Notes under the pieces: generated by a model
Told to the model about the DNA's origin: nothing
The model's database searches: none
The model's input: the letters and a program-made list of their open reading frames with translations, nothing else
Shown: positions 49,507-63,054 of the stretch, piece by piece
Layout: the number at the start of each line of letters is the position of its first letter
How positions within the stretch are numbered: position 1 is the stretch's first letter
Origin: Acanthosepion esculentum
Lineage: Eukaryota; Mollusca; Cephalopoda; Sepiida; Sepiidae
Length of the DNA stretch: 64,000 nucleotides
Assembly (NCBI GenBank): GCA_964036315.1
Contig: OZ038509.1
Span: 30,148,968-30,212,967 of the forward strand
Direction: 5' to 3'
Translations under genes and position numbers: made by a program

Positions 49507-51690
49507 TTTAAAATCAAATGGAATTATAGGAGATTTTGTTATGTTTCAATTGAAAATGTTAAAATCAAATGGAATTATAGGAGATTTTGTTATGTTTCAA
49601 TTGAAAATGTTAAAATCAAATGGAATTATAGGAGATTTTGTTATGTTTCAATTGAAAATGTTAAAATCAAATGGAATTATAGCAGATTTTGTTATGTTTC
49701 AATTGAAAATGTTAAAATCAAATGGAATTATAGCAGATTTTGTTATTTTTCAATTGAAAATGTTACAATCAAATGGAATTATAGCAGATTTTGTTATTTT
49801 CAATTGAAAATGTTAAAATCAAATGGAATTATAGCAGATTTTGTTATTTTCAATTGAAAATTTTTAAATCAAATGGAATTATAGCAGATTTTGTTATGTT
49901 TCAATTGAAAATGTTAAAATCAAATGGAATTATAGCAGATTTTGTTATGTTTCAATTGAAAATGTTACAATCAAATGGAATTATAGGAGATTTTGTTATG
50001 TTTCAATTGAAAATGTTACAATCAAATGGAATTATAGCAGATTTTGTTATTTTCAATTGAAAATGTTAAAATCAAATGGAATTATAGCAGATTTTGTTCT
50101 TTTCAATTGAAAATTTTTAAATCAAATGGAATTATAGCAGATTTTGTTATTTTCAATTGAAAATGTTAAAATCAAATGGAATTATAGCAGATTTTGTTAT
50201 GTTTCAATTGAAAATGTTAAAATCAAATGGAATTATAGCAGATTTTGTTATTTTTCAATTGAAAATGTTACAATCAAATGGAATTATAGCAGATTTTGTT
50301 ATGTTTCAATTGAAAATGTTACAATCAAATGGAATTATAGCAGATTTTGTTATTTTCAATTGAAAGTTTTTAAATCAAATGTAATTATAGCAGATTTTGT
50401 TATGTTTCAATTGAAAATGTTAAAATCAAATGGAATTATAGGAGATTTTGTTATGTTTCAATTGAAAATGTTAAAATCAAATGGAATTATTGCAGATTTT
50501 GTTATGTTTCAATTGAAAATGTTAAAATCAAATGGAATTATAGGAGATTTTGTTATGTTTTAATTGAAAATGTTAAAATCAAATGGAATTATAGCAGATT
50601 TTGTTATGTTTCAATTGAAAATGTTAAAATCAAATGGAATTATAGCAGATTTTGTTATGTTTCAATTGAAAATGTTACAATCAAATGGAATTATAGGAGA
50701 TTTTGTTATGTTTCAATTGAAAATGTTACAATCAAATGGAATTATAGCAGATTTTGTTATTTTCAATTGAAAATGTTACAATCAAATGGAATTATAGCAG
50801 ATTTTGTTATTTTCAATTGAAAATTTTTAAATCAAATGTAATTATAGTAGATTTTGTTATGTTTCAATTGAAAATGTTAAAATCAAATGGAATTATAGCA
50901 GATTTTGTTATGTTTCAATTGAAAATGTTACAATCAAATGGAATTATAGAAGATTTTGTTATTTTCAATTGAAAATTTTTAAATCAAATGGAATTATAGC
51001 AGATTTTGTTATGTTTCAATTGAAAATGTTAAAATCAAATGGAATTATAGGAGATTTTGTTATGTTTCAATTGAAAATGTTAAAATCAAATGGAATTATA
51101 GCAGATTTTGTTATGTTTCAATTGAAAATGTTACAATCAAATTGAATTATAGGAGATTTTGTTATGTTTCAATTGAAAATGTTAAAATCAAATGGAATTA
51201 TAGCAGATTTTGTTATGTTTCTATTGAAAATGTTAAAATCAAATGGAATTATAGCAGATTTTGATATTTTTCAATTGAAAATGTTACAATCAAATGGAAT
51301 TATAGCAGATTTTGTTATTTTCAATTAAAAATGTTAAAATCAAATGGAATTATAGCAGATTTTGTTATTTTCAATTGAAAATTTTTAAATCAAATGGAAT
51401 TATAGCAGATTTTGTTATGTTTCAATTGAAAATGTTAAAATCAAATGGAATTATAGCAGATTTTGTTATGTTTCAATTGAAAATGTTACAATCAAATGGA
51501 ATTATAGGAGATTTTGTTATGTTTCAATTGAAAATGTTAAAATCAAATGGAATTATAGCAGATTTTGTTCTTTTCAATTGAAAATTTTTAAATCAAATGG
51601 AATTATAGCAGATTTTGTTATTTTCAATTGAAAATGTTAAAATCAAATGGAATTATAGCAGATTTTGTTATGTTTCAATTGAAAATTTTA
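49507..51690 (+). repeat. Tandem duplication of about 2.2 kb, second copy (one monomer shorter)
   Basis: Offset is 2,231 bp up to about 50,410 and 2,180 bp afterwards. Exactly one 51-bp monomer is therefore missing relative to the first copy, after AAAGTTTTTAAATCAAATGT. The copies diverge at about 49,527/51,707 (TAGGAG versus TAGCAG). Confidence 0.88.
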
Positions 51691-53039
51691 AAATCAAATG
51701 GAATTATAGCAGATTTTGTTATGTTTCAATTGAAAATCTTACAATCAAATGGAATTATAGCAGATTTTGTTATGTTTCAATTGAAAATGTTACAATCAAA
51801 TGGAATTGTAGCAGATTTTGTTATTTTCAATTGAAAATGTTACAATCAAATGGAATTATAGCAGATTTTGTTCTTTTCAATTGAAAATTTTTAAATCAAA
51901 TGGAATTATAGCAGATATTGTTATGTTTCAATTGAAAATGTTAAAATCAAATGGAATTATAGCAGATTTTGTTATGTTTCAATTGAAAATGTTACAATCA
52001 AATGGAATTATAGCAGATTTTGTTATTTTCAATTGAAAATTTTTAAATCAAATGGAATTATAGCAGATTTTGTTATGTTTCAATTGAAAATGTTAAAATC
52101 AAATGGAATTATAGGAGATTTTGTTATGTTTCAATTGAAAATGTTAAAATCAAATGTAATTATAGCAGATTTTGTTATGTTTCAATTGAAAATGTTAAAA
52201 TCAAATGGAATTATAGGAGATTTTGTTATGTTTCAATTGAAAATGTTAAAATCAAATGGAATTATAGCAGATTTTGTTATGTTTCAATTGAAAATGTTAA
52301 AATCAAATGGAATTATAGCAGATTTTGTTATTTTTCGATTGAAAATGTTACAATCAAATGGAATTATAGCAGATTTTGTTATTTTCAATTGAAAATGTTA
52401 AAATCAAATGGAATTATAGCAGATTTTGTTATTTCCAATTGAAAATTTTTAAATCAAATGGAATTATAGCAGATTTTGTTATGTTTCAATTGAAAATGTT
52501 AAAATCAAATGGAATTATAGCAGATTTTGTTATGTTTCAATTGAAAATGTTACAATCAAATGGAATTATAGGAGATTTTGTTATGTTTCAATTGAAAATG
52601 TTACAATCAAATGGAATTATAGCAGATTTTGTTATTTTCAATTGAAAATGTTAAAATCAAAAGGAATTATAGCAGATTTTGTTCTTTTCAATTGAAAATT
52701 TTTAAATCAAATGGAATTATAGCAGATTTTGTTATTTTCAATAGAAAATGTTAAAATCAAATGGAATTATAGCAGATTTTGTTATGTTTCAATTGAAAAT
52801 GTTAAAATCAAATGGAATTATAGCAGATTTTGTTATGTTTCAATTGAAAATGTTAAAATCAAATGGAATTATAGCAGATTTTGTTATGTTTCAATTGAAA
52901 ATGTTACAATCAAATGGAATTATAGGAGATTTTGTTATGTTTCAATTGAAAATGTTACAATCAAATGGAATTATAGCAGATTTTGTTATTTTCAATTGAA
53001 AATGTTACAATCAAATGGAATTATAGCAGATTTTGTTAT

Positions 53040-53802
53040 TTTCAATTGAAAATTTTTAAATCAAATGTAATTATAGCAGATTTTGTTATGTTTCAATTGA
53101 AAATGTTAAAATCAAATGGAATTATAGCAGATTTTGTTATGTTTCAATTGAAAATGTTACAATCAAATGGAATTATAGCAGATTTTGTTATTTTCAATTG
53201 AAAATTTTTAAATCAAATGGAATTATAGCAGATTTTGTTATGTTTCAATTGAAAATGTTAAAATCAAATGGAATTATAGCAGATTTTGTTATGTTTCAAT
53301 TGAAAATGATAAAATCAAATGGAATTATAGGAGATTTTGTTATGTTTCAATTGAAAATGTTAAAATCAAATGGAATTATAGCAGATTTTGTTATGTTTCA
53401 ATTGAAAATGTTAAAATCAAATGGAATTATAGCAGATTTTGTTATGTTTCAATTGAAAATGTTAAAATCAAATGGAATTATAGCAGATTTTGTTATTTTT
53501 CAATTGAAAATGTTACAATCAAATGGAATTATAGCAGATTTTGTTATGTTTCAATAGAAAATGTTAAAATCAAATGGAATTATAGCAGATTTTGTTATGT
53601 TTCAATTGAAAATGTTAAAATCAAATGGAATTATAGCAGATTTTGTTATGTTTCAATTGAAAATGTTACAATCAAATGGAATTATAGGAGATTTTGTTAT
53701 GTTTCAATTGAAAATGTTACAATCAAATGGAATTATAGCAGATTTTGTTATGTTTCAATTGAAAATGTTAAAATCAAATGGAATTATAGCAGATTTTGTT
53801 AT
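53040..53802 (+). repeat. 763-bp tandem duplication, first copy
   Basis: Recurs at 53,803-54,372 (partial). Both copies carry AAAATGATAAAATC (53,305/54,068) followed by a TAGGAG monomer, and CAATAGAAAATG (53,553/54,316). They separate near 53,609/54,372 at TTAAAATC versus TTACAATC. Confidence 0.82.
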
Positions 53803-54372
53803 TTTCAATTGAAAATTTTTAAATCAAATGTAATTATAGCAGATTTTGTTATGTTTCAATTGAAAATGTTAAAATCAAATGGAATTATAGCAGATTTTGT
53901 TATGTTTCAATTGAAAATGTTACAATCAAATGGAATTATAGCAGATTTTGTTATTTTCAATTGAAAATTTTTAAATCAAATGGAATTATAGCAGATTTTG
54001 TTATGTTTCAATTGAAAATGTTAAAATCAAATGGAATTATAGCAGATTTTGTTATGTTTCAATTGAAAATGATAAAATCAAATGGAATTATAGGAGATTT
54101 TGTTATGTTTCAATTGAAAATGTTAAAATCAAATGGAATTATAGCAGATTTTGTTATGTTTCAATTGAAAATGTTAAAATCAAATGGAATTATAGCAGAT
54201 TTTGTTATGTTTCAATTGAAAATGTTAAAATCAAATGGAATTATAGCAGATTTTGTTATTTTTCAATTGAAAATGTTACAATCAAATGGAATTATAGCAG
54301 ATTTTGTTATGTTTCAATAGAAAATGTTAAAATCAAATGGAATTATAGCAGATTTTGTTATGTTTCAATTGA
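53803..54372 (+). repeat. 763-bp tandem duplication, partial second copy
   Basis: Matches 53,040-53,609 with its private variants. The same string occurs again from 56,648 (offset 2,845), so this small unit was itself copied in a larger event. Confidence 0.82.
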
Positions 54373-55389
54373 AAATGTTACAATCAAATGGAATTATAGG
54401 AGATTTTGTTATGTTTCAATTGAAAATGTTACAATCAAATGGAATTATAGCAGCTTTTGTTATTTTCAATTGAAAATGTTACAATCAAATGGAATTATAG
54501 CAGATTTTGTTATTTTCAATTGAAAATGTTACAATCAAATGGAATTATACCAGATTTTGTTATTTTCAATTGAAAATTTTTAAATCAAATGTAATTATAG
54601 CAGATTTTGTTATGTTTCAATTGAAAATGTTAAAATCAAATGGAATTATAGCAGATTTTGTTATTTTCAATTGAAAATTTTTAAATCAAATGGAATTATA
54701 GCAGATTTTGTTATGTTTCAATTGAAAATGTTAAAATCAAATGGAATTATTGCAGATTTTGTTATGTTTCAATTGAAAATGTTAAAATCATATGGAATTA
54801 TAGGAGATTTTGTTATGTTTCAATTGAAAATGTTAAAATCAAATGGAATTATAGCAGATTTTGTTATGTTTCAATTGAAAATGTTAAAATCAAATGGAAT
54901 TATAGGAGATTTTGTTATGTTTCAATTGAAAATGTTAAAATCAAATGGAATTATAGCAGATTTTGTTATGTTTCAATTGAAAATGTTAAAATCAAATGGA
55001 ATTATAGCAGATTTTGTTATGTTTCAATTGAAAATGTTACAATCAAATGGAATTATAGGAGATTTTGTTATGTTTCAATTGAAAATGTTACAATCAAATG
55101 GAATTATAGCAGATTTTGTTATTTTCAATTGAAAATGTTACAATCAAATGGAATTATAGCAGATTTTGTTATTTTCAATTGAAAATTTTTAAATCAAATG
55201 TAATTATAGCAGATTTTGTTATGTTTCAATTGAAAATGTTAAAATCAAATGGAATTATAGCAGATTTTGTTATGTTTCAATTGAAAATGTTACAATCAAA
55301 TGGAATTATAGCTGATTTTGTTATTTTCAATTGAAAATATTTAAATCAAATGGAATTATAGCAGATTTTGTTATGTTTCAATTGAAAAT

Positions 55390-56254
55390 GTTAAAATCAA
55401 ATGGAATAATAGGAGATTTTGTTATGTTTCAATTGAAAATGTTACAATCAAATGGAATTATTGCAGATTTTGTTATGTTTCAATTGAAAATGTTAAAATC
55501 ATATGGAATTATAGGAGATTTTGTTATGTTTCAATTGAAAATGTTAAAATCAAATGGAATTATAGCAGATTTTGTTATGTTTCAATTGAAAATGTTAAAA
55601 TCAAATGGAATTATAGCAGATTTTGTTATGTTTCAATTGAAAATGTTACAATCAAATGGAATTATAGGAGATTTTGTTATGTTTCAATTGAAAATGTTAC
55701 AATCAAATGGAATTATAGCAGATTTTGTTATGTTTCAATTGAAAATGTTAAAATCAAATGGAATTATAGCAGATTTTGTTATTTTCAATTGAAAATTTTT
55801 AAATCAAATGTAATTATAGCAGATTTTGTTATGTTTCAATTGAAAATGTTAAAATCAAATGGAATTATAGCAGATTTTGTTATGTTTCAATTGAAAATGT
55901 TACAATCAAATGGAATTATAGCAGATTTTGTTATTTTCAATTGAAAATTTTTAAATCAAATGGAATTATAGCAGATTTTGTTATGTTTCAATTGAAAATG
56001 TTAAAATCAAATGGAATTATAGCAGATTTTGTTATGTTTCAATTGAAAATGATAAAATCAAATGGAATTATAGGAGATTTTGTTATGTTTCAATTGAAAA
56101 TGTTAAAATCAAATGGAATTATAGCAGATTTTGTTATGTTTCAATTGAAAATGTTAAAATCAAAAGGAATTATAGCAGATTTTGTTATGTTTCAATTGAA
56201 AATGTTAAAATCAAATGGAATTATAGCAGATTTTGTTATGTTTCAATTGAAAAT
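55390..56254 (+). repeat. 865-bp tandem duplication, first copy
   Basis: Recurs at 56,255-57,119. Shared markers are GGAATAATAGGAG (55,403/56,268), AATTATTGCAG (55,456/56,321) and ATCATATGG (55,498/56,363). About 17 monomers. Confidence 0.83.
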
Positions 56255-57119
56255 GTTAAAATCAAATGGAATAATAGGAGATTTTGTTATGTTTCAATTG
56301 AAAATGTTACAATCAAATGGAATTATTGCAGATTTTGTTATGTTTCAATTGAAAATGTTAAAATCATATGGAATTATAGGAGATTTTGTTATGTTTCAAT
56401 TGAAAATGTTAAAATCAAATGGAATTATAGCAGATTTTGTTATGTTTCAATTGAAAATGTTAAAATCAAATGGAATTATAGCAGATTTTGTTATGTTTCA
56501 ATTGAAAATGTTACAATCAAATGGAATTATAGGAGATTTTGTTATGTTTCAATTGAAAATGTTACAATCAAATGGAATTATAGCAGATTTTGTTATGTTT
56601 CAATTGAAAATGTTAAAATCAAATGGAATTATAGCAGATTTTGTTATTTTCAATTGAAAATTTTTAAATCAAATGTAATTATAGCAGATTTTGTTATGTT
56701 TCAATTGAAAATGTTAAAATCAAATGGAATTATAGCAGATTTTGTTATGTTTCAATTGAAAATGTTACAATCAAATGGAATTATAGCAGATTTTGTTATT
56801 TTCAATTGAAAATTTTTAAATCAAATGGAATTATAGCAGATTTTGTTATGTTTCAATTGAAAATGTTAAAATCAAATGGAATTATAGCAGATTTTGTTAT
56901 GTTTCAATTGAAAATGATAAAATCAAATGGAATTATAGGAGATTTTGTTATGTTTCAATTGAAAATGTTAAAATCAAATGGAATTATAGCAGATTTTGTT
57001 ATGTTTCAATTGAAAATGTTAAAATCAAATGGAATTATAGCAGATTTTGTTATGTTTCAATTGAAAATGTTAAAATCAAATGGAATTATAGCAGATTTTG
57101 TTATTTTTCAATTGAAAAT
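56255..57119 (+). repeat. 865-bp tandem duplication, second copy
   Basis: Second unit of the 865-bp period. Its right part also belongs to the copy of 53,556-55,250, which begins near 56,401 (offset 2,845), so two duplications overlap here. Confidence 0.82.
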
Positions 57120-57789
57120 GTTACAATCAAATGGAATTATAGCAGATTTTGTTATGTTTCAATAGAAAATGTTAAAATCAAATGGAATTATAGCAGATTT
57201 TGTTATGTTTCAATTGAAAATGTTACAATCAAATGGAATTATAGGAGATTTTGTTATGTTTCAATTGAAAATGTTACAATCAAATGGAATTATAGCAGCT
57301 TTTGTTATTTTCAATTGAAAATGTTACAATCAAATGGAATTATAGCAGATTTTGTTATTTTCAATTGAAAATGTTACAATCAAATGGAATTATACCAGAT
57401 TTTGTTATTTTCAATTGAAAATTTTTAAATCAAATGTAATTATAGCAGATTTTGTTATGTTTCAATTGAAAATGTTAAAATCAAATGGAATTATAGCAGA
57501 TTTTGTTATTTTCAATTGAAAATTTTTAAATCAAATGGAATTATAGCAGATTTTGTTATGTTTCAATTGAAAATGTTAAAATCAAATGGAATTATTGCAG
57601 ATTTTGTTATGTTTCAATTGAAAATGTTAAAATCATATGGAATTATAGGAGATTTTGTTATGTTTCAATTGAAAATGTTAAAATCAAATGGAATTATAGC
57701 AGATTTTGTTATGTTTCAATTGAAAATGTTAAAATCAAATGGAATTATAGGAGATTTTGTTATGTTTCAATTGAAAATGTTAAATTCAA

Positions 57790-58753
57790 ATGGAATTATA
57801 GCAGATTTTGTTATGTTTCAATTGAAAATGTTAAAATCAAATGGAATTATAGCAGATTTTGTTATGTTTCAATTGAAAATGTTACAATCAAATGGAATTA
57901 TAGGAGATTTTGTTATGTTTCAATTGAAAATGTTACAATCAAATGGAATTATAGCAGATTTTGTTATTTTCAATTGAAAATGTTACAATCAAATGGAATT
58001 ATAGCAGATTTTGTTATTTTCAATTGAAAATTTTTAAATCAAATGTAATTATAGCAGATTTTGTTATGTTTCAATTGAAAATGTTAAAATCAAATGGAAT
58101 TATAGCAGATTTTGTTATGTTTCAATTGAAAATGTTAAAATCAAATGGAATTATAGCAGATTTTGTTATGTTTCAATTGAAAATGTTACAATCAAATGGA
58201 ATTATAGCTGATTTTGTTATTTTCAATTGAAAATATTTAAATCAAATGGAATTATAGCAGATTTTGTTATGTTTCAATTGAAAATGTTAAAATCAAATGG
58301 AATAATAGGAGATTTTGTTATGTTTCAATTGAAAATGTTACAATCAAATGGAATTATAGCAGATTTTGTTATGTTTCAATTGAAAATGTTACAATCAAAT
58401 GGAATTATAGGAGATTTTGTTATGTTTCAATTGAAAATGTTAAAATCAAATGGAATTATAGCAGATTTTGTTATCTTTCAATTGAAAATGTTAAAATCAA
58501 ATGGAATTATAGCAGATTTTGATATTTTTCAATTGAAAATGTTACAATCAAATGGAATTATAGCAGATTTTGTTATTTTCAATTGAAAATGTTAAAATCA
58601 AATGGAATTATAGCAGATTTTGTTATTTTCAATTGAAAACTTTTAAATCAAATGGAATTATAGCAGATTTTGTTATGTTTCAATTGAAAATGTTAAAATC
58701 AAATGGAATTATAGCAGATTTTGTTATGTTTCAATTGAAAATGTTAAAATCAA
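57790..58753 (+). repeat. 964-bp tandem duplication, first copy
   Basis: Recurs at 58,754-59,709. Shared markers are AGCTGATTTTG (58,206/59,170), AATATTTAAATC (58,233/59,197), TTATCTTTC (58,472/59,436), TTTTGATATTTTTC (58,518/59,482) and AAAACTTTTAAATC (58,636/59,600). Confidence 0.85.
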
Positions 58754-59709
58754 ATGGAATTATAGCAGATTTTGTTATGTTTCAATTGAAAATGTTAAAA
58801 TCAAATGGAATTATAGCAGATTTTGTTATGTTTCAATTGAAAATGTTACAATCAAATGGAATTATAGGAGATTTTGTTATGTTTCAATTGAAAATGTTAC
58901 AATCAAATGGAATTATAGCAGATTTTGTTATTTTCAATTGAAAATGTTACAATCAAATGGAATTATAGCAGATTTTGTTATTTTCAATTGAAAATTTTTA
59001 AATCAAATGTAATTATAGCAGATTTTGTTATGTTTCAATTGAAAATGTTAAAATCAAATGGAATTATAGCAGATTTTGTTATGTTTCAATTGAAAATGTT
59101 AAAATCAAATGGAATTATAGCAGATTTTGTTATGTTTCAATTGAAAATGTTACAATCAAATGGAATTATAGCTGATTTTGTTATTTTCAATTGAAAATAT
59201 TTAAATCAAATGGAATTATAGCAGATTTTGTTATGTTTCAATTGAAAATGTTAAAATCAAATGGAATAATAGGAGATTTTGTTATGTTTCAATTGAAAAT
59301 GTTACAATCAAATGGAATTATAGCAGATTTTGTTATGTTTCAATTGAAAATGTTACAATCAAATGGAATTATAGGAGATTTTGTTATGTTTCAATTGAAA
59401 ATGTTAAAATCAAATGGAATTATAGCAGATTTTGTTATCTTTCAATTGAAAATGTTAAAATCAAATGGAATTATAGCAGATTTTGATATTTTTCAATTGA
59501 AAATGTTACAATCAAATGGAATTATAGCAGATTTTGTTATTTTCAATTGAAAATGTTAAAATCAAATGGAATTATAGCAGATTTTGTTATTTTCAATTGA
59601 AAACTTTTAAATCAAATGGAATTATAGCAGATTTTGTTATGTTTCAATTGAAAATGTTAAAATCAAATGGAATTATAGCAGATTTTGTTATGTTTCAATT
59701 GAAAATGTT
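58754..59709 (+). repeat. 964-bp tandem duplication, second copy
   Basis: Matches 57,790-58,745. It differs at the right end, where the first copy has extra TTAAAATC monomers before the TAGGAG monomer. Confidence 0.84.
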
Positions 59710-62183
59710 ACAATCAAATGGAATTATAGGAGATTTTGTTATGTTTCAATTGAAAATGTTACAATCAAATGGAATTATAGCAGATTTTGTTATTTTCAAT
59801 TGAAAATGTTAAAATCAAATGGAATTATAGCAGATTTTGTTCTTTTCAATTGAAAATTTTTAAATCAAATGGAATTATAGCAGATTTTGTTATTTTCAAT
59901 TGAAAATGTTAAAATCAAATGGAATTATAGCAGATTTTGTTATGTTTCAATTGAAAATGTTAAAATCAAATGGAATTATAGCAGATTTTGTTATGTTTCA
60001 ATTGAAAATGTTAAAATCAGATGGAATTATAGCAGATTTTGTTATGTTTCAATTGAAAATGTTAAAAACAAATGGAATTATAGCAGATTTTGTTATTTTT
60101 CAATTGAAAATGTTACAATCAAATGGAATTATAGCAGATTTTGTTATTTTCAATTGAAAATGTTAAAATCAAATGGAATTATAGCAGATTTTGTTATTTT
60201 CAATTGAAAATTTTTAAATCAAATGGAATTATACCAGATTTTGTTATGTTTCAATTGAAAATGTTAAAATCAAATGGAATTATAGCAGATTTTGTTATGT
60301 TTCAATTGAAAATGTTACAATCAAATGGAATTATAGGAGATTTTGTTATGTTTCAATTGAAAATGTTACAATCAAATGGAATTATAGCAGATTTTGTTAT
60401 TTTCAATTGAAAATGTTACAATCAAATGGAATTATAGCAGATTTTGTTATTTTCAATTGAAAATTTTTAAATCAAATGTAATTATAGCAGATTTTGTTAT
60501 GTTTCAATTGAAAATGTTAAAATCAAATGGAATTATAGCAGATTTTGTTATTTTCAATTGAAAATGTTACAATCAAATGGAATTATAGCAGATTTTGTTA
60601 TGTTTCAATTGAAAATGTTAAAATCAAATGGAATTATAGCAGATTTTGTTATGTTTCAATTGAAAATGTTACAATCAAATGGAATTATAGGAGATTTTGT
60701 TATGTTTCAATTGAAAATGTTACAACCAAATGGAATTATAGCAGATTTTGTTATTTTCAATTGAAAATGTTACAATCAAATGGAATTATAGCAGATTTTG
60801 TTATTTTCAATTGAAAATGTTACAATCAAATGGAATTATAGCAGATTTTGTTATTTTCAATTGAAAATGTTAAAATCAAATGGAATTATAGCAGATTTTG
60901 TTATGTTTCAATTGAAAATGTTAAAATCAAATGGAATTATAGCAGATTTTGTTATTTTTCAATTGAAAATGTTACAATCAAATGGAATTATAGCAGATTT
61001 TGTTATGTTTCAATAGAAAATGTTAAAATCAAATGGAATTATAGCAGATTTTGTTATGTTTCAATTGAAAATGTTACAATCAAATGGAATTATAGGAGAT
61101 TTTGTTATGTTTCAATTGAAAATGTTACAATCAAATGGAATTATAGCAGATTTTGTTATTTTCAATTGAAAATGTTACAATCAAATGGAATTATAGCAGA
61201 TTTTGTTATTTTCAATTGAAAATGTTACAATCAAATGGAATTATACCAGATTTTGTTATTTTCAATTGAAAATTTTTAAATCAAATGTAATTATAGCAGA
61301 TTTTGTTATGTTTCAATTGAAAATGTTAAAATCAAATGGAATTATAGCAGATTTTGTTATTTTCAATTGAAAATTTTTAAATCAAATGGAATTATAGCAG
61401 ATTTTGTTATGTTTCAATTGAAAATGTTAAAATCAAATGGAATTATTGCAGATTTTGTTATGTTTCAATTGAAAATGTTAAAATCATATGGAATTATAGG
61501 AGATTTTGTTATGTTTCAATTGAAAATGTTAAAATCAAATGGAATTATAGCAGATTTTGTTATGTTTCAATTGAAAATGTTAAAATCAAATGGAATTATA
61601 GCAGATTTTGTTATGTTTCAATTGAAAATTTTAAAATCAAATGGAATTATAGCAGATTTTGTTATGTTTCAATTGAAAATGTTAAAATCAAATGGAATTA
61701 TAGCAGATTTTGTTATGTTTCAATTGAAAATGTTACAATCAAATGGAATTATAGGAGATTTTGTTATGTTTCAATTGAAAATGTTACAATCAAATGGAAT
61801 TATAGCAGATTTTGTTATTTTCAATTGAAAATGTTACAATCAAATGGAATTATAGCAGATTTTGTTATTTTCAATTGAAAATTTTTAAATCAAATGTAAT
61901 TATAGCAGATTTTGTTATGTTTCAATTGAAAATGTTAAAATCAAATGGAATTATAGCAGATTTTGTTATGTTTCAATTGAAAATGTTACAATCAAATGGA
62001 ATTATAGCAGATTTTGTTATTTTCAATTGAAATTTTTTAAATCAAATGGAATTATAGCAGATTTTGTTATGTTTCAATTGAAAATGTTAAAATCAAATGG
62101 AATTATAGGAGATTTTGTTATGTTTCAATTGAAAATGTTACAATCAAATGGAATTATAGCAGATTTTGTTATGTTTCAATTGA

Positions 62184-63054
62184 AAATGTTAAAATCAAAT
62201 GGAATAATAGCAGATTTTGATATTTTTCAATTGAAAATGTTACAATCAAATGGAATTATAGCAGATTTTGTTATTTTCAATTGAAAATGTTAAAATCAAA
62301 TGGAATTATAGCAGATTTTGTTATTTTCAATTGAAAACTTTTAAATCAAATGGAATTATAGCAGATTTTGTTATGTTTCAATTGAAAATGTTAAAATCAA
62401 ATGGAATTATAGCAGATTTTGTTATGTTTCAATTGAAAATGTTACAATCAAATGGAATTATAGGAGATTTTGTTATGTTTCAATTGAAAATGTTACAATC
62501 AAATGGAATTATAGCAGATTTTGTTATTTTCAATTGAAAATGTTAAAATCAAATGGAATTATAGCAGATTTTGTTCTTTTCAATTGAAAATTTTTAAATC
62601 AAATGGAATTATAGCAGATTTTGTTATTTTCAATTGAAAATGTTAAAATCAAATGGAATTATAGCAGATTTTGTTATGTTTCAATTGAAAATGTTAAAAT
62701 CAAATGGAATTATAGCAGATTTTGTTATGTTTCAATTGAAAATGTTAAAATCAGATGGAATTATAGCAGATTTTGTTATGTTTCAATTGAAAATGTTAAA
62801 ATCAAATGGAATTATAGCAGATTTTGTTATTTTTCAATTGAAAATGTTACAATCAAATGGAATTATAGCAGATTTTGTTATTTTCCATTGAAAATGTTAA
62901 AATCAAATGGAATTATAGCAGATTTTGTTATTTTCAATTGAAAATTTTTAAATCAAATGGAATTATAGCAGATTTTGTTATGTTTCAATTGAAAATGTTA
63001 AAATCAAATGGAATTATAGCAGATTTTGTTATGTTTCAATTGAAAATGTTACAA
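62184..63054 (+). repeat. Copy of 59,450-60,320 at a 2,734-bp offset
   Basis: Shared markers are TTTTGATATTTTTC (59,482/62,216), AAAACTTTTAAATC (59,600/62,334), TTGTTCTTTTC (59,838/62,572) and ATCAGATGG (60,016/62,750). Small differences include AAAAACAAATGG at 60,064 (ordinary in the second copy) and TTTTCCATTG at 62,882. Confidence 0.8.
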
